Assembly (NCBI RefSeq): GCF_900111995.1
Contig: NZ_FOKF01000022.1
Location: 28,662 to 92,661 of the forward strand
Length of the DNA: 64,000 nt
Direction: 5' to 3'
Origin: Collimonas sp. OK607
Lineage (GTDB): Bacteria > Pseudomonadota > Gammaproteobacteria > Burkholderiales > Burkholderiaceae_D
In this document: positions 8,566 through 17,274 of the stretch, piece after piece
Numbering within the stretch: the first letter of the stretch is position 1
Layout: every line of letters begins with the position of its first letter
Program-made: the position numbers and the translations under genes
Notes under the pieces: model-generated
Database searches by the model: none
What the model saw: the letters and a program-made list of their open reading frames with translations, nothing else
What the model was told of the DNA's origin: nothing

Positions 8566-9476
8566 GCTGCAGCCCCCGAAACGCGAACCCGTGCGAGCCG
8601 CATGTAAATGATGGTAGCGGCGCCGATGATGAGAAAAAGTGCCGTCGACGCTGCAGAGCCGAGTCCGATATTGCCGTTATCGATCATTTCGCGGCGTACA
8701 AAGCCGGACATGCTAATCGTGCTGCCGCTATTTGAAGTCAGAATGTAGATGAGATCGAATACCCGCAGCGCGTCCAAGAGGCGGAAAATAACCGCGACCA
8801 TCAACGCCGGTTTGATCAATGGCAAAGTAATTTTCCAGAAAACCCGTAACGGGTGGACGCCATCCACCCGAGCCGCCTCGTAACAGTCCTTCGGCAAGGT
8901 CTGCAGCGCCGCCAGGATAAGCAAGGCCATGAACGGCGTGGTCTTCCAGGCGTCAACCAGTACCACGGTCCACAAGGCGTACTGCGCTTCGGCCGTCCAG
9001 GCAATCTTGTGCGCTATCAATCCGGTTGACATCAACATATCGTTGATGACGCCAAACTGATCGTTCAGCATCCATCCCCACATCTTCGCCGAAACAACCG
9101 TGGGAATTGCCCAAGGCACGAGTACGGCTGTGCGTACGAACATACGGCCTTTGAAATTAGCGTCCAGTAATAAGGCAACGCCCAACCCTGCCATCGTTTC
9201 AAGCCCCACGGAGGCGATAGCAAACTGAAGTGTGTTTACAATCGCCATACCCCAATCGCTCTTCCAGAAACCGTCCGTGTAGTTGGGGTTCGCAAACAAA
9301 CCGAATTCACCGAAGTAGTTCTCGAAGCCGACAAAGCGGGCATGAGAAAGATCGTTGATATTAGCGTCTGTGAAACTGAACCATATCGATCGGCCGAGCG
9401 GCCACACTGCGACCGCCACCAACACGATCAGCATGGGCGCAAGAAAGATCCAGGCTGTACGAGTCCTGTTATTCAT
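8562..9476 (-). CDS. Sugar ABC transporter permease (MalF type)
   Basis: A 304-residue permease. The N-terminal AWIFLAPMLIVLVAVAVWPL and SIWFSFTDANI are typical of MalF-like proteins without the large periplasmic P2 domain. The EAA motif reads DCYEAARVDGVHPLRVFWKI. It is paired with the following permease by a 4-bp overlap and lies 46 bp after the substrate-binding protein gene. Confidence 0.93.
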   Translation of the reverse strand: MNNRTRTAWIFLAPMLIVLVAVAVWPLGRSIWFSFTDANINDLSHARFVGFENYFGEFGLFANPNYTDGFWKSDWGMAIVNTLQFAIASVGLETMAGLGVALLLDANFKGRMFVRTAVLVPWAIPTVVSAKMWGWMLNDQFGVINDMLMSTGLIAHKIAWTAEAQYALWTVVLVDAWKTTPFMALLILAALQTLPKDCYEAARVDGVHPLRVFWKITLPLIKPALMVAVIFRLLDALRVFDLIYILTSNSGSTISMSGFVRREMIDNGNIGLGSAASTALFLIIGAATIIYMRLARVRVSGAAA

Positions 9477-9522
9477 AAAAAAATCCTTTGGGGAAAATGG
9501 TTAAGTCCGATTCGCCTTGAAC

Positions 9523-10794
9523 TCACCACTTATTGCGCTTAATCTGATTGAGCTTGGCCTCGGCCTTTTTCAGGCTCTCTTCGGCACTGACCTTTTTAGA
9601 CAACACGTCATGGGCGGCGATCCAAACCGTATTGCTGACTTCCGGGTACTTCATTGCCGTCACTGTCGACGGCCGCGCTCCGCCGTCCATCAGCGCTGCG
9701 TAGATATTAGCCATGAAAGGATTTGATGCCAGCACGTCCTTGTCCTTAAAGAGTTCTGGTCGAGTCGGGATGTACGAGCCCCTCACTGCGCGATCTTTCT
9801 CGACTTCTGCGCTAGTCATGTACATGACCAGATCGGCCGACGCAGCGATGTTCCTGGAGTATTTCGACACAGCCAACTCCCGCCCACCCAATGTCGAGGC
9901 GGTTTTGCTTGCATCGCTGCCTTTTGGCAGCAGCGCCAATCCGACTTTGCCCTTGACAGGGCTGTCAGCCGCCTCCACAAGCTTCAGCGCATAACCCCAA
10001 TTGCGCATAAAGAGCGCCTTACCGTTTTGAAACACGCCGCGTGCGTCTTCTTCACCGTAGTTCAGCACACCTGTCGGAGCAATGGTGCCGATCCAGGAAG
10101 CGGCGGTGTTCAGTGCTTTAATCCCCCCGGGATTATTGATGGTGATCTTGCCGGTGTTATCGACAAAGGTACCGCCGCCAAAGCTCAGGAACCACTCGAG
10201 CGTGTTGCACGTCAATCCTTCATACGCCTTGGCTTGAAACACGAATCCCTGAAAATCGGCATTGCCCGCCCCTCGCTCGGCAGCTTGAATCTTTTTTGCA
10301 GTTGCGGCGAAGTCATCCCAGGTCTTGGGAACATTCAGCTTGTATTTTTCGAGCAAATCCTTGCGGTAGTAAAGCAAGGCTGCATCGGCGTACCATGGCA
10401 TGCCGAGCAGCCGCCCATCCACGGTGTTATTGGTAATAATCGAAGGGAAATGCTGAAGCTCCGCGCCTTTCGCATAAGGCTTCAAGTCAACAAGGTGGTC
10501 CTTTAAGGTTCCTGGAGACGTGACATCGATCATCATGACGTCGATATCGGCACTTTGCGCTGCAAACATCTGACGGTACAGCGCCAATGTGTCAGTGGTG
10601 GTGATAGGCGCGGAGAAAACATTGATAGTGTTGCCCGTCTTCTTCGCCCAGGCATCAGCGTGTCGTTTGCAAAATTCGAAGTTTGGTCCGCTAGTCGGTC
10701 CACAGGCAATGGTAATAGTGGCAGCGCTTGCGCCCGTCACACAGATGGCGGCAAGAAATAAAGCGGCAGCGAAGCCGGATATATGGCGGAACAT
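9523..10794 (-). CDS. Sugar ABC transporter periplasmic substrate-binding protein
   Basis: A 423-residue family 1 extracellular solute-binding protein. The signal peptide is MFRHISGFAAALFLAAICVT with cleavage after GASA. The mature N-terminus ATITIACGPTSGPN and the segment GRLLGMPWYADAALLYYRKDLLEKY resemble trehalose/maltose-type (ThuE/AglE-like) binding proteins. First and probably most abundant product of the import operon. The exact sugar cannot be read from sequence; a glucose-containing ligand is suggested by the linked glucokinase. Confidence 0.92.
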   Translation of the reverse strand: MFRHISGFAAALFLAAICVTGASAATITIACGPTSGPNFEFCKRHADAWAKKTGNTINVFSAPITTTDTLALYRQMFAAQSADIDVMMIDVTSPGTLKDHLVDLKPYAKGAELQHFPSIITNNTVDGRLLGMPWYADAALLYYRKDLLEKYKLNVPKTWDDFAATAKKIQAAERGAGNADFQGFVFQAKAYEGLTCNTLEWFLSFGGGTFVDNTGKITINNPGGIKALNTAASWIGTIAPTGVLNYGEEDARGVFQNGKALFMRNWGYALKLVEAADSPVKGKVGLALLPKGSDASKTASTLGGRELAVSKYSRNIAASADLVMYMTSAEVEKDRAVRGSYIPTRPELFKDKDVLASNPFMANIYAALMDGGARPSTVTAMKYPEVSNTVWIAAHDVLSKKVSAEESLKKAEAKLNQIKRNKW

Positions 10795-10956
10795 TAGGTG
10801 TCTCCTCGTTTAGAAGGTCATTTTGTATGCAATCTCGAAGAACGGCCCAATCAGCTTGCAATAGCATGCACATTGCCGACGTTCGAGCTTGCTTACGACT
10901 CACATGCTTAGGCGCGGCCGCTGTCGCAGCCATTACCTTCATGTTTTATTTAAAAT

Positions 10957-11001
10957 TTAAAGCGCTTGCGTAAGTATAGGTAGGCTATTTTGCACTGTCA
11001 A
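10957..11001 (-). promoter_or_regulatory. Promoter and LacI-type operator of the sugar ABC operon
   Basis: On the minus strand: -35 TTGACA (11001-10996), 17-bp spacer, -10 TATACT (10978-10973), then TACGCAAGCGCTTTAA (to 10957) covering the predicted start site. The AAGCGCTT core is the classic LacI/GalR-family half-site pair with a central CG. The same layout recurs at 12461-12507. Confidence 0.85.
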
Positions 11002-11120
11002 GCGGCGGCGTAAAACTAATTTTATTAAGCCAGTCATGACATGCTGAGAGTTTTAGAAGGCTGAAAGACAACAAAAACATCTGGCTTTGCCTATCGATTC
11101 GACCACGATCCTTAACATAT

Positions 11121-11137
11121 TTTGAAGCGCTTGCGTC
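11121..11137. promoter_or_regulatory. LacI-type operator upstream of the repressor gene
   Basis: TTTGAAGCGCTTGCGTC shares AAGCGCTTGCGT with the operator at 10957-10973. It lies 70 bp before the repressor start, so it fits autoregulation or looping with the ABC promoter about 160 bp away. The region 10795-11206 contains no gene apart from these sites. Confidence 0.75.
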
Positions 11138-11206
11138 TACGCCGACTTTCCTCTAACCTGACATCCAAGGCTGACAAGGATCAGCAAGACCACCTAACCA
11201 ACCACA

Positions 11207-12250
11207 ATGACGAAAAATCGCATGGATCTGAAGATGTTCGCAGAACGTCTTGGCATTTCCCAATCTACTGTGAGCCGCGCACTTGCCGGACACGAGCAAA
11301 TTAGCGCAAAAACGCGGCAACGGGTTGCGGAAGCAGCCGCGGAATTGGGTTATCGCCCTAACCAGGCGGCCAGACGGCTCGCCACCGGCCGCGCCAATGC
11401 CATCGGCCTCGTATTTCCTCTTGCGCGACTCTTGATGGCTCAAACCAACTTCGTTGACGTTCTCGCAGGCATAACCGGAGCACTGAAGCAACGCGACTTC
11501 GACCTGGTATTGGCGCCATTTGACGAGGATGACGAAGAATCAATCCTGCGCCGACTTGCCGCCACGCGCTCGGTCGACGGCATCATCGTCACCCGAGCGC
11601 GCGTGCACGACTATCGCGTTCCGCTCCTCCACTCATTGGGCCTTCCCTTCATTTTGCACGGACGAACGGAAACCGACACCCCCTACTCGTTCGTCGACAT
11701 TGACAACGAGGCTATATTCATGAAACCGGCAAATCTGCTGCTGAACCTAGGACACAAACGCATAGCGACATTAAATGGATTGCCTGAGTTCATGTACTCA
11801 GCCACAAGACGCCGAGGATTTCATCGCGCCTGCGAAGCCCGGGGGATATTGCCCGACCCCGCGCTGCAGCATGAAACATCAATGACTGAAGAGTCCGGAT
11901 ATGCACTTACGATGCAAATGCTTGCCTCACCCTCCCCCCCGACCGCTATCATCTGCGGCGCGCTCTTTCTGGCGCAGGGCGTCTATCGCGCCCTTAAAGA
12001 ACATGCGCTTCAGCCTGGCCGCGATATTTCCGTGATCGCCCACGACGACCAGCTTCGCGGCATTCACGCAAACTCGTTCGAACCGTCACTGACAACGACG
12101 GCGGCGTCAGTACGGCTGTCTGGGGAGCACTTGGGAGAATTTATCGTGGACCAAATCTTGCACCCCGAAAAAAATATTCAGCCAAAACAGGACATCGCGC
12201 CTGTCGACCTCGTTGTAAGAGATTCCATCGGGCCGCCGCCCGGGCGGTAA
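11207..12250 (+). CDS. LacI-family transcriptional regulator
   Basis: A 347-residue regulator. The N-terminal helix-turn-helix MFAERLGISQSTVSRALAGH and the hinge helix YRPNQAARRLATGRANAIGL define the LacI family. The ligand-binding domain runs from about residue 65 to 340 (GLVFPLARLLMAQTNFVDVL, SVIAHDDQLRG, TTTAASVRLSGEHLGEFIVDQ). It most resembles AglR-type regulators of alpha-glucoside uptake, by impression. It is divergent from the ABC operon and upstream of the lyase/glucokinase operon, with two AAGCGCTT sites on each side. ATG 11207 is used; ATG 11222 (MDLKMF) is an alternative. Confidence 0.93.
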   Translation: MTKNRMDLKMFAERLGISQSTVSRALAGHEQISAKTRQRVAEAAAELGYRPNQAARRLATGRANAIGLVFPLARLLMAQTNFVDVLAGITGALKQRDFDLVLAPFDEDDEESILRRLAATRSVDGIIVTRARVHDYRVPLLHSLGLPFILHGRTETDTPYSFVDIDNEAIFMKPANLLLNLGHKRIATLNGLPEFMYSATRRRGFHRACEARGILPDPALQHETSMTEESGYALTMQMLASPSPPTAIICGALFLAQGVYRALKEHALQPGRDISVIAHDDQLRGIHANSFEPSLTTTAASVRLSGEHLGEFIVDQILHPEKNIQPKQDIAPVDLVVRDSIGPPPGR

Positions 12251-12362
12251 TCCCCTCCTGAAGCCGAAGTCCCGTCCTTCGGCTCACATTGCCAGCAGAC
12301 GTCAATGCTTACAAGTCATGTCACTGGCACATCTCAAAATGGCGTTAAAACACCGACAAAAT

Positions 12363-12377
12363 ACAAGCGCTTTAATT
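12363..12377. promoter_or_regulatory. LacI-type operator, distal site of the lyase promoter
   Basis: ACAAGCGCTTTAATT matches the other operators in inverse orientation. It lies about 130 bp upstream of the operator at 12491-12507, a distance that permits repression looping. Confidence 0.7.
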
Positions 12378-12460
12378 ACTCCTCCGTACAACCATGTATT
12401 TCCGATATCAATCTTCATTGCAAATAGATAAAAACTGAATAAATACGAGAATTTGATGTC

Positions 12461-12507
12461 TTGACATCGCAATCCCATCTTAGTATTCTTATGCAAGCGC
12501 TTTAAAT
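12461..12507 (+). promoter_or_regulatory. Promoter and operator of the lyase-glucokinase operon
   Basis: TTGACA (12461-12466), 17-bp spacer, TATTCT (12484-12489), then ATGCAAGCGCTTTAAAT (12491-12507) over the predicted start site. Spacing and operator position mirror the ABC operon promoter at 10957-11001. Confidence 0.85.
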
Positions 12508-12598
12508 TAAAATAAAAAAATACTGCGCAATGATGTATTTATCCAAGCTGCCGAAGACTTAAAATCAACCGCGTCGGCGGCATTAGAGAAAATTAACC

Positions 12599-13969
12599 AT
12601 GATAAATCCAAGATTTACCGACTCCAGAGTCCCCAATGCCGGCATTCGGACGCTTTTCGACATTGAGAATCGCTGGCAAGCGTGGCTCGATGTAGAGGCA
12701 GCTCTGGCACAGTCTCAAGCCGGGTTCGGCATCATCCCGGCCGCGGCGTCCGATGCTATCAGCACCGCAGCACAACTCAATCAACTGGATTTGGCGCGTA
12801 TTCGCGTCGGGATCGCAGAGATGAGCCATCCCCTGATGCCATTGATCGTCGAACTGAGCCGAGTCGTCGGAGAAGCATACGGCGGCTATGTACACTGGGG
12901 CGCGACAACGCAAAACATTACCCAGACCGGCGATATTCTGGTGTTGCAGCGGGTGCACAGCGCTTTGCTTAAGCAGATGTCGCGATTGCTCGTGGTCCTG
13001 GCAGATCTCGCTGAGCGCGGGGCGGACATGGTCATTGCAGGAAGAACCCATGGCCAGCACGCCGTCCCTGCGACGTTCGGATTCAAGGTGGCCGTATGGA
13101 TTGACGAGCTGGCCCGCCACGCCACCCGCATGACCCAATTGGAGCCTCGGCTATTCGTCGCGATTATCGGCGGCGCAGCGGGCACCTTCGCGGCACTTGG
13201 CGATCGCGCGCCCCAACTCCAGGCCGACATTGCGCAGCGGCTCGGCCTTGCTCCAATGGCGATACCTGCGCGCAGTATCGGCGACCACTTCGCAGAATAT
13301 GTGTGCACGCTAGGCCTTGCAGCAGCGACATGCGGAAAAATCGGCCGCGAGATCTACACGCTGATGAAAACCGAATTTGGCGAAGTTGAAGAACCGGTAC
13401 CTGCAGGGACCGTTGGCAGCTCCACGATGCCGCAAAAACGCAACCCGCAGCTGTGCCAGGACATTATCAACATATCGACCGAGATCCGCTCACTCGTCCC
13501 TCTCGCGCTGGAAGCGGCGCAATGCGAACACGAAGCCGATGGCACCGGCGCATTGATGCACGACGCAGTGACCAGAGCTTCCATTCTGACGGGCGACATG
13601 CTGGAGCGAATAATCCTCGTGACATCCGGCCTCCGGCTCTATCCGGAGAGAATGAAAGCGAATCTCTCACTTTCCGGCGGCCTCATCGCGGCTGAGGCGG
13701 TCATGCTGGAGCTTGGCGCAGCAATAGGCAGGCAGCACGCGCATGACGTCGTCTACGTTGCGGCACAAGCCGTGGCTACTCAAGGCGGCTCTTTTGCGGA
13801 TCGGCTTATCGCAGATGATCGTGTCAATGCGCACCTTAGCGCAGATGTCATCCATGCGCTGCTGGAGCCTAGTCGTCACACTGGCTTATCGTCTGACTTG
13901 GCGCGGCGCGGGGCAATCGCGGCACGACATGCGGCGGCGGACCTCGAAGCGCGCAGGAAAGTTGCATGA
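12599..13969 (+). CDS. Fumarase/aspartase-superfamily lyase (adenylosuccinate lyase / PcaB-like)
   Basis: A 456-residue enzyme with the three conserved regions of the superfamily: HWGATTQN (99-106), GRTHGQHAVP (148-157, catalytic His region) and the signature GSSTMPQKRNP (273-283, with the mobile-loop catalytic Ser). Members remove fumarate from adenylosuccinate or argininosuccinate, cyclise carboxymuconate, or act on other N-succinyl-type substrates. The sequence sits between PurB and PcaB patterns. Its location in a LacI-controlled operon with glucokinase, opposite a sugar ABC importer, argues against purine or protocatechuate metabolism. A sugar conjugate as substrate is inference. Confidence 0.88.
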   Translation: MINPRFTDSRVPNAGIRTLFDIENRWQAWLDVEAALAQSQAGFGIIPAAASDAISTAAQLNQLDLARIRVGIAEMSHPLMPLIVELSRVVGEAYGGYVHWGATTQNITQTGDILVLQRVHSALLKQMSRLLVVLADLAERGADMVIAGRTHGQHAVPATFGFKVAVWIDELARHATRMTQLEPRLFVAIIGGAAGTFAALGDRAPQLQADIAQRLGLAPMAIPARSIGDHFAEYVCTLGLAAATCGKIGREIYTLMKTEFGEVEEPVPAGTVGSSTMPQKRNPQLCQDIINISTEIRSLVPLALEAAQCEHEADGTGALMHDAVTRASILTGDMLERIILVTSGLRLYPERMKANLSLSGGLIAAEAVMLELGAAIGRQHAHDVVYVAAQAVATQGGSFADRLIADDRVNAHLSADVIHALLEPSRHTGLSSDLARRGAIAARHAAADLEARRKVA

Positions 13970-14026
13970 TTTGAGAAAAACACGTGCGTTTAAAAACTTG
14001 TCTGTGCTCACCCGAAAGCCACCTGC

Positions 14027-15031
14027 ATGTCTTCCACTACAACCGTTCATTTCCACGACTTGAACCCCGCGGCATATCCCGATGGCCCCCGCCTCCTGGG
14101 TGATGTCGGCGGCACAAATGCTCGCTTTGCCCTGGAGTACGCTCCGGGACGAATCGACGCCATTCGGGTACTGCAATGCGCCGACCACGCCGAATTTTCT
14201 GATGCGGTCGAAGCATATTTGTCGCAATGCCAGAATCCCTCAGTGCGACATGCGGCAATCGCCATCGCCAATCCAGTGCGAGGCGATGAAGTGAAAATGA
14301 CCAACCATAGGTGGAGCTTCTCTATCGACGCCACGCGCCGGCGTTTAAGTCTGGAAACACTGCTGGTAGTCAACGACTTCGCTGCGCTGGCAATGTCTCT
14401 GCCGCATCTGGAGCCTACCCATTGCGTGCAGATCGGTGACGGCAAGGCAGTAACGGGCAGCGCAATAGGATTAGTCGGCGCTGGCACCGGACTTGGCGTC
14501 GGCGGCCTGATTCCCACAGACGGGCGCTGGCTGGCGCTGAATAGCGAAGGAGGCCATGTTTCGTTTTCACCCGCCGATGAACGCGAAGTGGCCGTCCTGC
14601 AGTATTGCTGGCGCAGTTATTCCCACGTTTCGGCTGAACGACTAATCTCCGGCCCAGGCATCGAATTGATTTACCAGGCATTAGCATCACACCGCGGCCA
14701 TTACAGCAATGCATCGCTGGCAACACCCGAAATCGTCAATCGTGCATTGGCCGGTACAGATACTCTTTGCCAGGAGGTAATTGAGTGTTTTTGTGGGATG
14801 CTTGGAACGATCGCCGCAAATCTCGCTGTCACTTTGGGTGCGCTGGGCGGCATCTATATCGGCGGCGGCGTGGTGCCTCGTCTGGGCGAATATTTCACTC
14901 AATCACCGTTTCGTTCCCGCTTCGAGAGCAAAGGCCGGTTCAGCGAATATCTCGCGCAGATTCCGACCTACGTCATCACCGCGCAATATCCGGCATTTGT
15001 CGGCGTGGCCGCAATTTTGTCCGAACATTGA
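14027..15031 (+). CDS. glk: Glucokinase (bacterial Glk family)
   Basis: Phosphorylates glucose to glucose 6-phosphate with ATP in the cytoplasm. The phosphate-binding [10 protein letters not shown] (25-34), the VVNDFAALA segment with catalytic Asp near 117, [10 protein letters not shown] (151-160) and the sugar-binding EGGHVSFSP are all present. At 334 residues it has the family length. It follows the lyase by 57 bp in the same operon and supports a glucose-yielding substrate for this locus. A C-terminal [10 protein letters not shown] completes the ROK-like fold of this family. Confidence 0.93.
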   Translation: MSSTTTVHFHDLNPAAYPDGPRLLGDVGGTNARFALEYAPGRIDAIRVLQCADHAEFSDAVEAYLSQCQNPSVRHAAIAIANPVRGDEVKMTNHRWSFSIDATRRRLSLETLLVVNDFAALAMSLPHLEPTHCVQIGDGKAVTGSAIGLVGAGTGLGVGGLIPTDGRWLALNSEGGHVSFSPADEREVAVLQYCWRSYSHVSAERLISGPGIELIYQALASHRGHYSNASLATPEIVNRALAGTDTLCQEVIECFCGMLGTIAANLAVTLGALGGIYIGGGVVPRLGEYFTQSPFRSRFESKGRFSEYLAQIPTYVITAQYPAFVGVAAILSEH

Positions 15032-15488
15032 TCCCGCCTGTCATCTTTGCCCTATTCTCTATCAATTCAAATAATTCTAAGAGATTTAAAGCTCTTCCAG
15101 ACTGGGCATGTGCAAATTCTTATTCTGTCGCCTTGAACTGATCTGTGAGAAAACTGCACCTATCATGATAGCTGCGCCGTGTTGGCTAGCATCAAACTTT
15201 GCAGGACTGACCCCAGCGTCTAGATAGCGGGATAGTTGGCAAGATCGCTTATCTTTTGCGTTGTTTTCATTAGCAGAATTCAAAGTCGTTAGCTGCCCGC
15301 CAGCTTTGGCAAACCAGCCGCTGGTTGAGAAATTTCCGGCAACGGCCGGTCTACCTACCTAAGCCGCCGTTCGTTCCAATGTCGCCAAAGAACGCATTTT
15401 GCATAGAGCTGTTTGGCATTCCATCGAATGCCCAGTGGCCGCACCCAGTCTGAAACGGCCAGTGAAGCCTGATTCATTGAAGTCTGCA
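15032..15488. other. Non-coding stretch after glucokinase
   Basis: No ORF here has a credible ribosome binding site or family resemblance. The sequence looks like remnant DNA leading into the repeat block. No clear rho-independent terminator for the glucokinase operon was found. Confidence 0.4.
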
Positions 15489-15650
15489 ATGCAGCGGTTG
15501 CGGACATTGATTTTCCATAACGCTGTTACTAGTGTCGACGGTATTGGCCGTCCTCAGGTGCAATTCTGAGCGGCTGCTCCACTTCGCATAGCCGTCGTTC
15601 CGCGATTCAAACGACAAATACTTTGGCGTTACTTTCTTGAATGGTCGGTT
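15489..15650 (+). repeat. Right copy (B) of the flanking direct repeat
   Basis: Same orientation as the left copy near 4560-4730. Shared: GCAGCGGTTGCGG, CAATTCTGAGCGGC, TGCTCCACTTC, GATTCAAACGACAAATACTT, then TGG and GTTACTTT and GAATGG. The block between the A and B copies is about 10.9 kb and holds the porin, ABC operon, LacI, lyase and glucokinase genes. Confidence 0.8.
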
Positions 15651-15663
15651 TCTAAATTTGAGA

Positions 15664-15790
15664 GACCGGACCCGACCCCGAGCAGCCTGTCACGGCTCGC
15701 GGGTCCAACGGCAGAAATGCCGCGGTTGCGGTCATTGGCATTCTATGTCACGGTTATTGATGTCGACGATTTTGGACTTTCTCAGATGTA
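15664..15790 (+). repeat. Third, partial copy (C) of the flanking repeat
   Basis: It begins with GCAGCCTGTCACGGCTCGCG and GGCAGAAATGCCGCGGTTGC, matching the first half of the left copy (4523-4600), then diverges after CTTTCTCAG. It lies directly after copy B, so the right side has a tandem pair. Confidence 0.65.
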
Positions 15791-15887
15791 GTTCTCTGAA
15801 AGAATAGAAGCGGATCACATCGTTTCTTCCATTAGGTAAAGTCGGGCGCCGACCTGCAGGCGAAAGCGCCCCTCAGCCGAATCAAGA

Positions 15888-16277
15888 TCAAGTCCGACCA
15901 ACTCCGATATGCGCCCAAGTCGGTAACGTATCTTTACGAAAGCTGGCGATCGTCTTGAAGTCAGGTTTCAGGTGACCCGTTAGCCACATCAGTTCCACAT
16001 TGCGTTGCGCTTCCCGCTCAAGACGCCGGCTCGATTGAATGCGATTGAGGTAACCGTAAATATAGATTTTAAGAAGTACAGAGGGGTGATACGCAGGCCG
16101 TCCGGTTTCTGCTGGATTGACGCCATCAAATCCCATCTGATCCAGATCCAGTTCATCAACGAAGACGTCGACTACCCGCACTGGGTTGCTTTCTGTAACG
16201 TAGTCGTCCAGCTGCTCTGGAAGCAATATGCCTTGCGTCCGGTCCCTGCCTTCGATGAAACGTCCCATATTGATCAC
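15888..16277 (-). pseudogene. Truncated IS1182-type transposase (N-terminal third)
   Basis: The N-terminal domain of an IS1182/IS4-like transposase: MGRFIEGRDRTQGILLPEQL, TGRPAYHPSVLLKIYIYGYL, RRLEREAQRNVELMWLTG and PDFKTIASFRKD. Homology stops at FRKD (about 15930). The last 13 residues are unrelated and the DDE catalytic domain is missing, so it cannot be active. The natural start is probably ATG 16268. It is a fossil marking insertion and deletion at the right side of the inserted block. Confidence 0.85.
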
Positions 16278-16426
16278 CCGAGATATGACGAGATATCGCT
16301 ATGACACGACAGAGCCTATTTCGTTTACTCGGGGAACAAGAAAATTACGTTATATTTGAAGCCAGTTGCGGCTTGGATCTGTTTTTACACAGTCTGGGCC
16401 GCAAGCAGACTCTCAAGATTCATAAG

Positions 16427-16816
16427 TCAGGCAGGTGTCCACACTCTTTTAATGCGTCGCTGACTTCGCTTTTCAGGCCAAGCTGCCAACCGTCGCACAA
16501 CTGATTCATCCATGTTGCGGAAAGAATTGCAACGCATGCACTCCAAATCTTCCCAAAAATCGATAACAGATTGAATCATTTGCTCCAGTACGACTTCATA
16601 AAGTGTAACGTTTTCGAAAGATGGATATTGGGGGGCGTCATGTGGCACAGTAATTTGAAACGGCCCAGCCTGAAACGATTCGCCTGGTGCAAACCAGCCA
16701 AACCACAACGTAGGCGCTAGCTCAAACACGCGTTTATCCTTTCGCTTTACGCTTCCCATTAAAAGAGGTGGCGCCGGTTGGCTTTGTGCTGTTCGCCAAT
16801 ATTTCGTTTCCACCAA
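16427..16816 (-). CDS. Hypothetical protein, 129 aa
   Basis: An ORF beginning MVETKYWRTAQSQPAPPLLM with a plausible globular composition (FELAPTLWFGWFAPGESFQAG, SVIDFWEDLECMRCNSF). I recognise no family. It contains no signal peptide or membrane segment. It lies between a broken transposase and the radC remnant, in DNA poorer in GC than its surroundings, so it may be part of the mobile cargo or a decaying gene. Confidence 0.4.
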   Translation of the reverse strand: MVETKYWRTAQSQPAPPLLMGSVKRKDKRVFELAPTLWFGWFAPGESFQAGPFQITVPHDAPQYPSFENVTLYEVVLEQMIQSVIDFWEDLECMRCNSFRNMDESVVRRLAAWPEKRSQRRIKRVWTPA

Positions 16817-17226
16817 ATATTCGATCTCCCGGTCTACCCAATTTCTATCGCCACGCTCCGTTTGCTGACGAACTGGGAGGCTTCTTCAAGGAGGCGCACA
16901 AGACGACGACTGCTAAGTTACGAATTCGGAAAAAAGTAGATAAATTAGTAGGCTAGAATTTTGATTCCAGCATCAGGCTCGCTCCCACTTAAATATCTCC
17001 GGGAAAAGGTCGGAAAGGCCCCTTTCATGCGACCCGCCGATTCGTGCCGCATTTTTTGCGGTGTGCGCTACACGTAGCGTTCTCAGAAAAGATGAACTGT
17101 TCATTTTTAAGAATCAAGGGCTTGTGACCTACTCTCTCGAGATTACCCCCTGCATATGGACACGCTGCACCAAGAATTGTCCATAATAAATAAATATTAA
17201 TGGACAACATGTTTCAATCTAAGTAA
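16817..17226. other. AT-richer junction region
   Basis: No supported gene. ORFs at 16768-16956 and 17025-17210 lack ribosome binding sites and family similarity. The right end contains the ATGGACA repeats described separately. Confidence 0.4.
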
Positions 17227-17255
17227 TTGATTATGTTCACTAATACGATGTCCAT
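17177..17255. repeat. Inverted and direct copies of TTGTCCAT at the radC junction
   Basis: TTGTCCAT (17177-17184) and ATGGACAA (17200-17207) form an 8-bp inverted repeat with a 15-bp AT-rich spacer; a third copy TGTCCAT lies at 17249-17255. They lie directly before radC homology resumes (about 17275) and could be end-binding sites or a recombination remnant of the inserted element. Confidence 0.5.
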
Positions 17256-17274
17256 TTTTGTAAAACTTGTCAGT

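Noticed and set aside
12599..13969. Assignment as purB or pcaB
   Set aside because: The motifs fit the superfamily but not cleanly either enzyme, and the neighbours are sugar genes, so I kept a superfamily-level call.
16768..17210. Two short ORFs (about 60 codons) between the hypothetical gene and radC remnant
   Set aside because: No ribosome binding site, no similarity, and they lie in AT-rich junction DNA.
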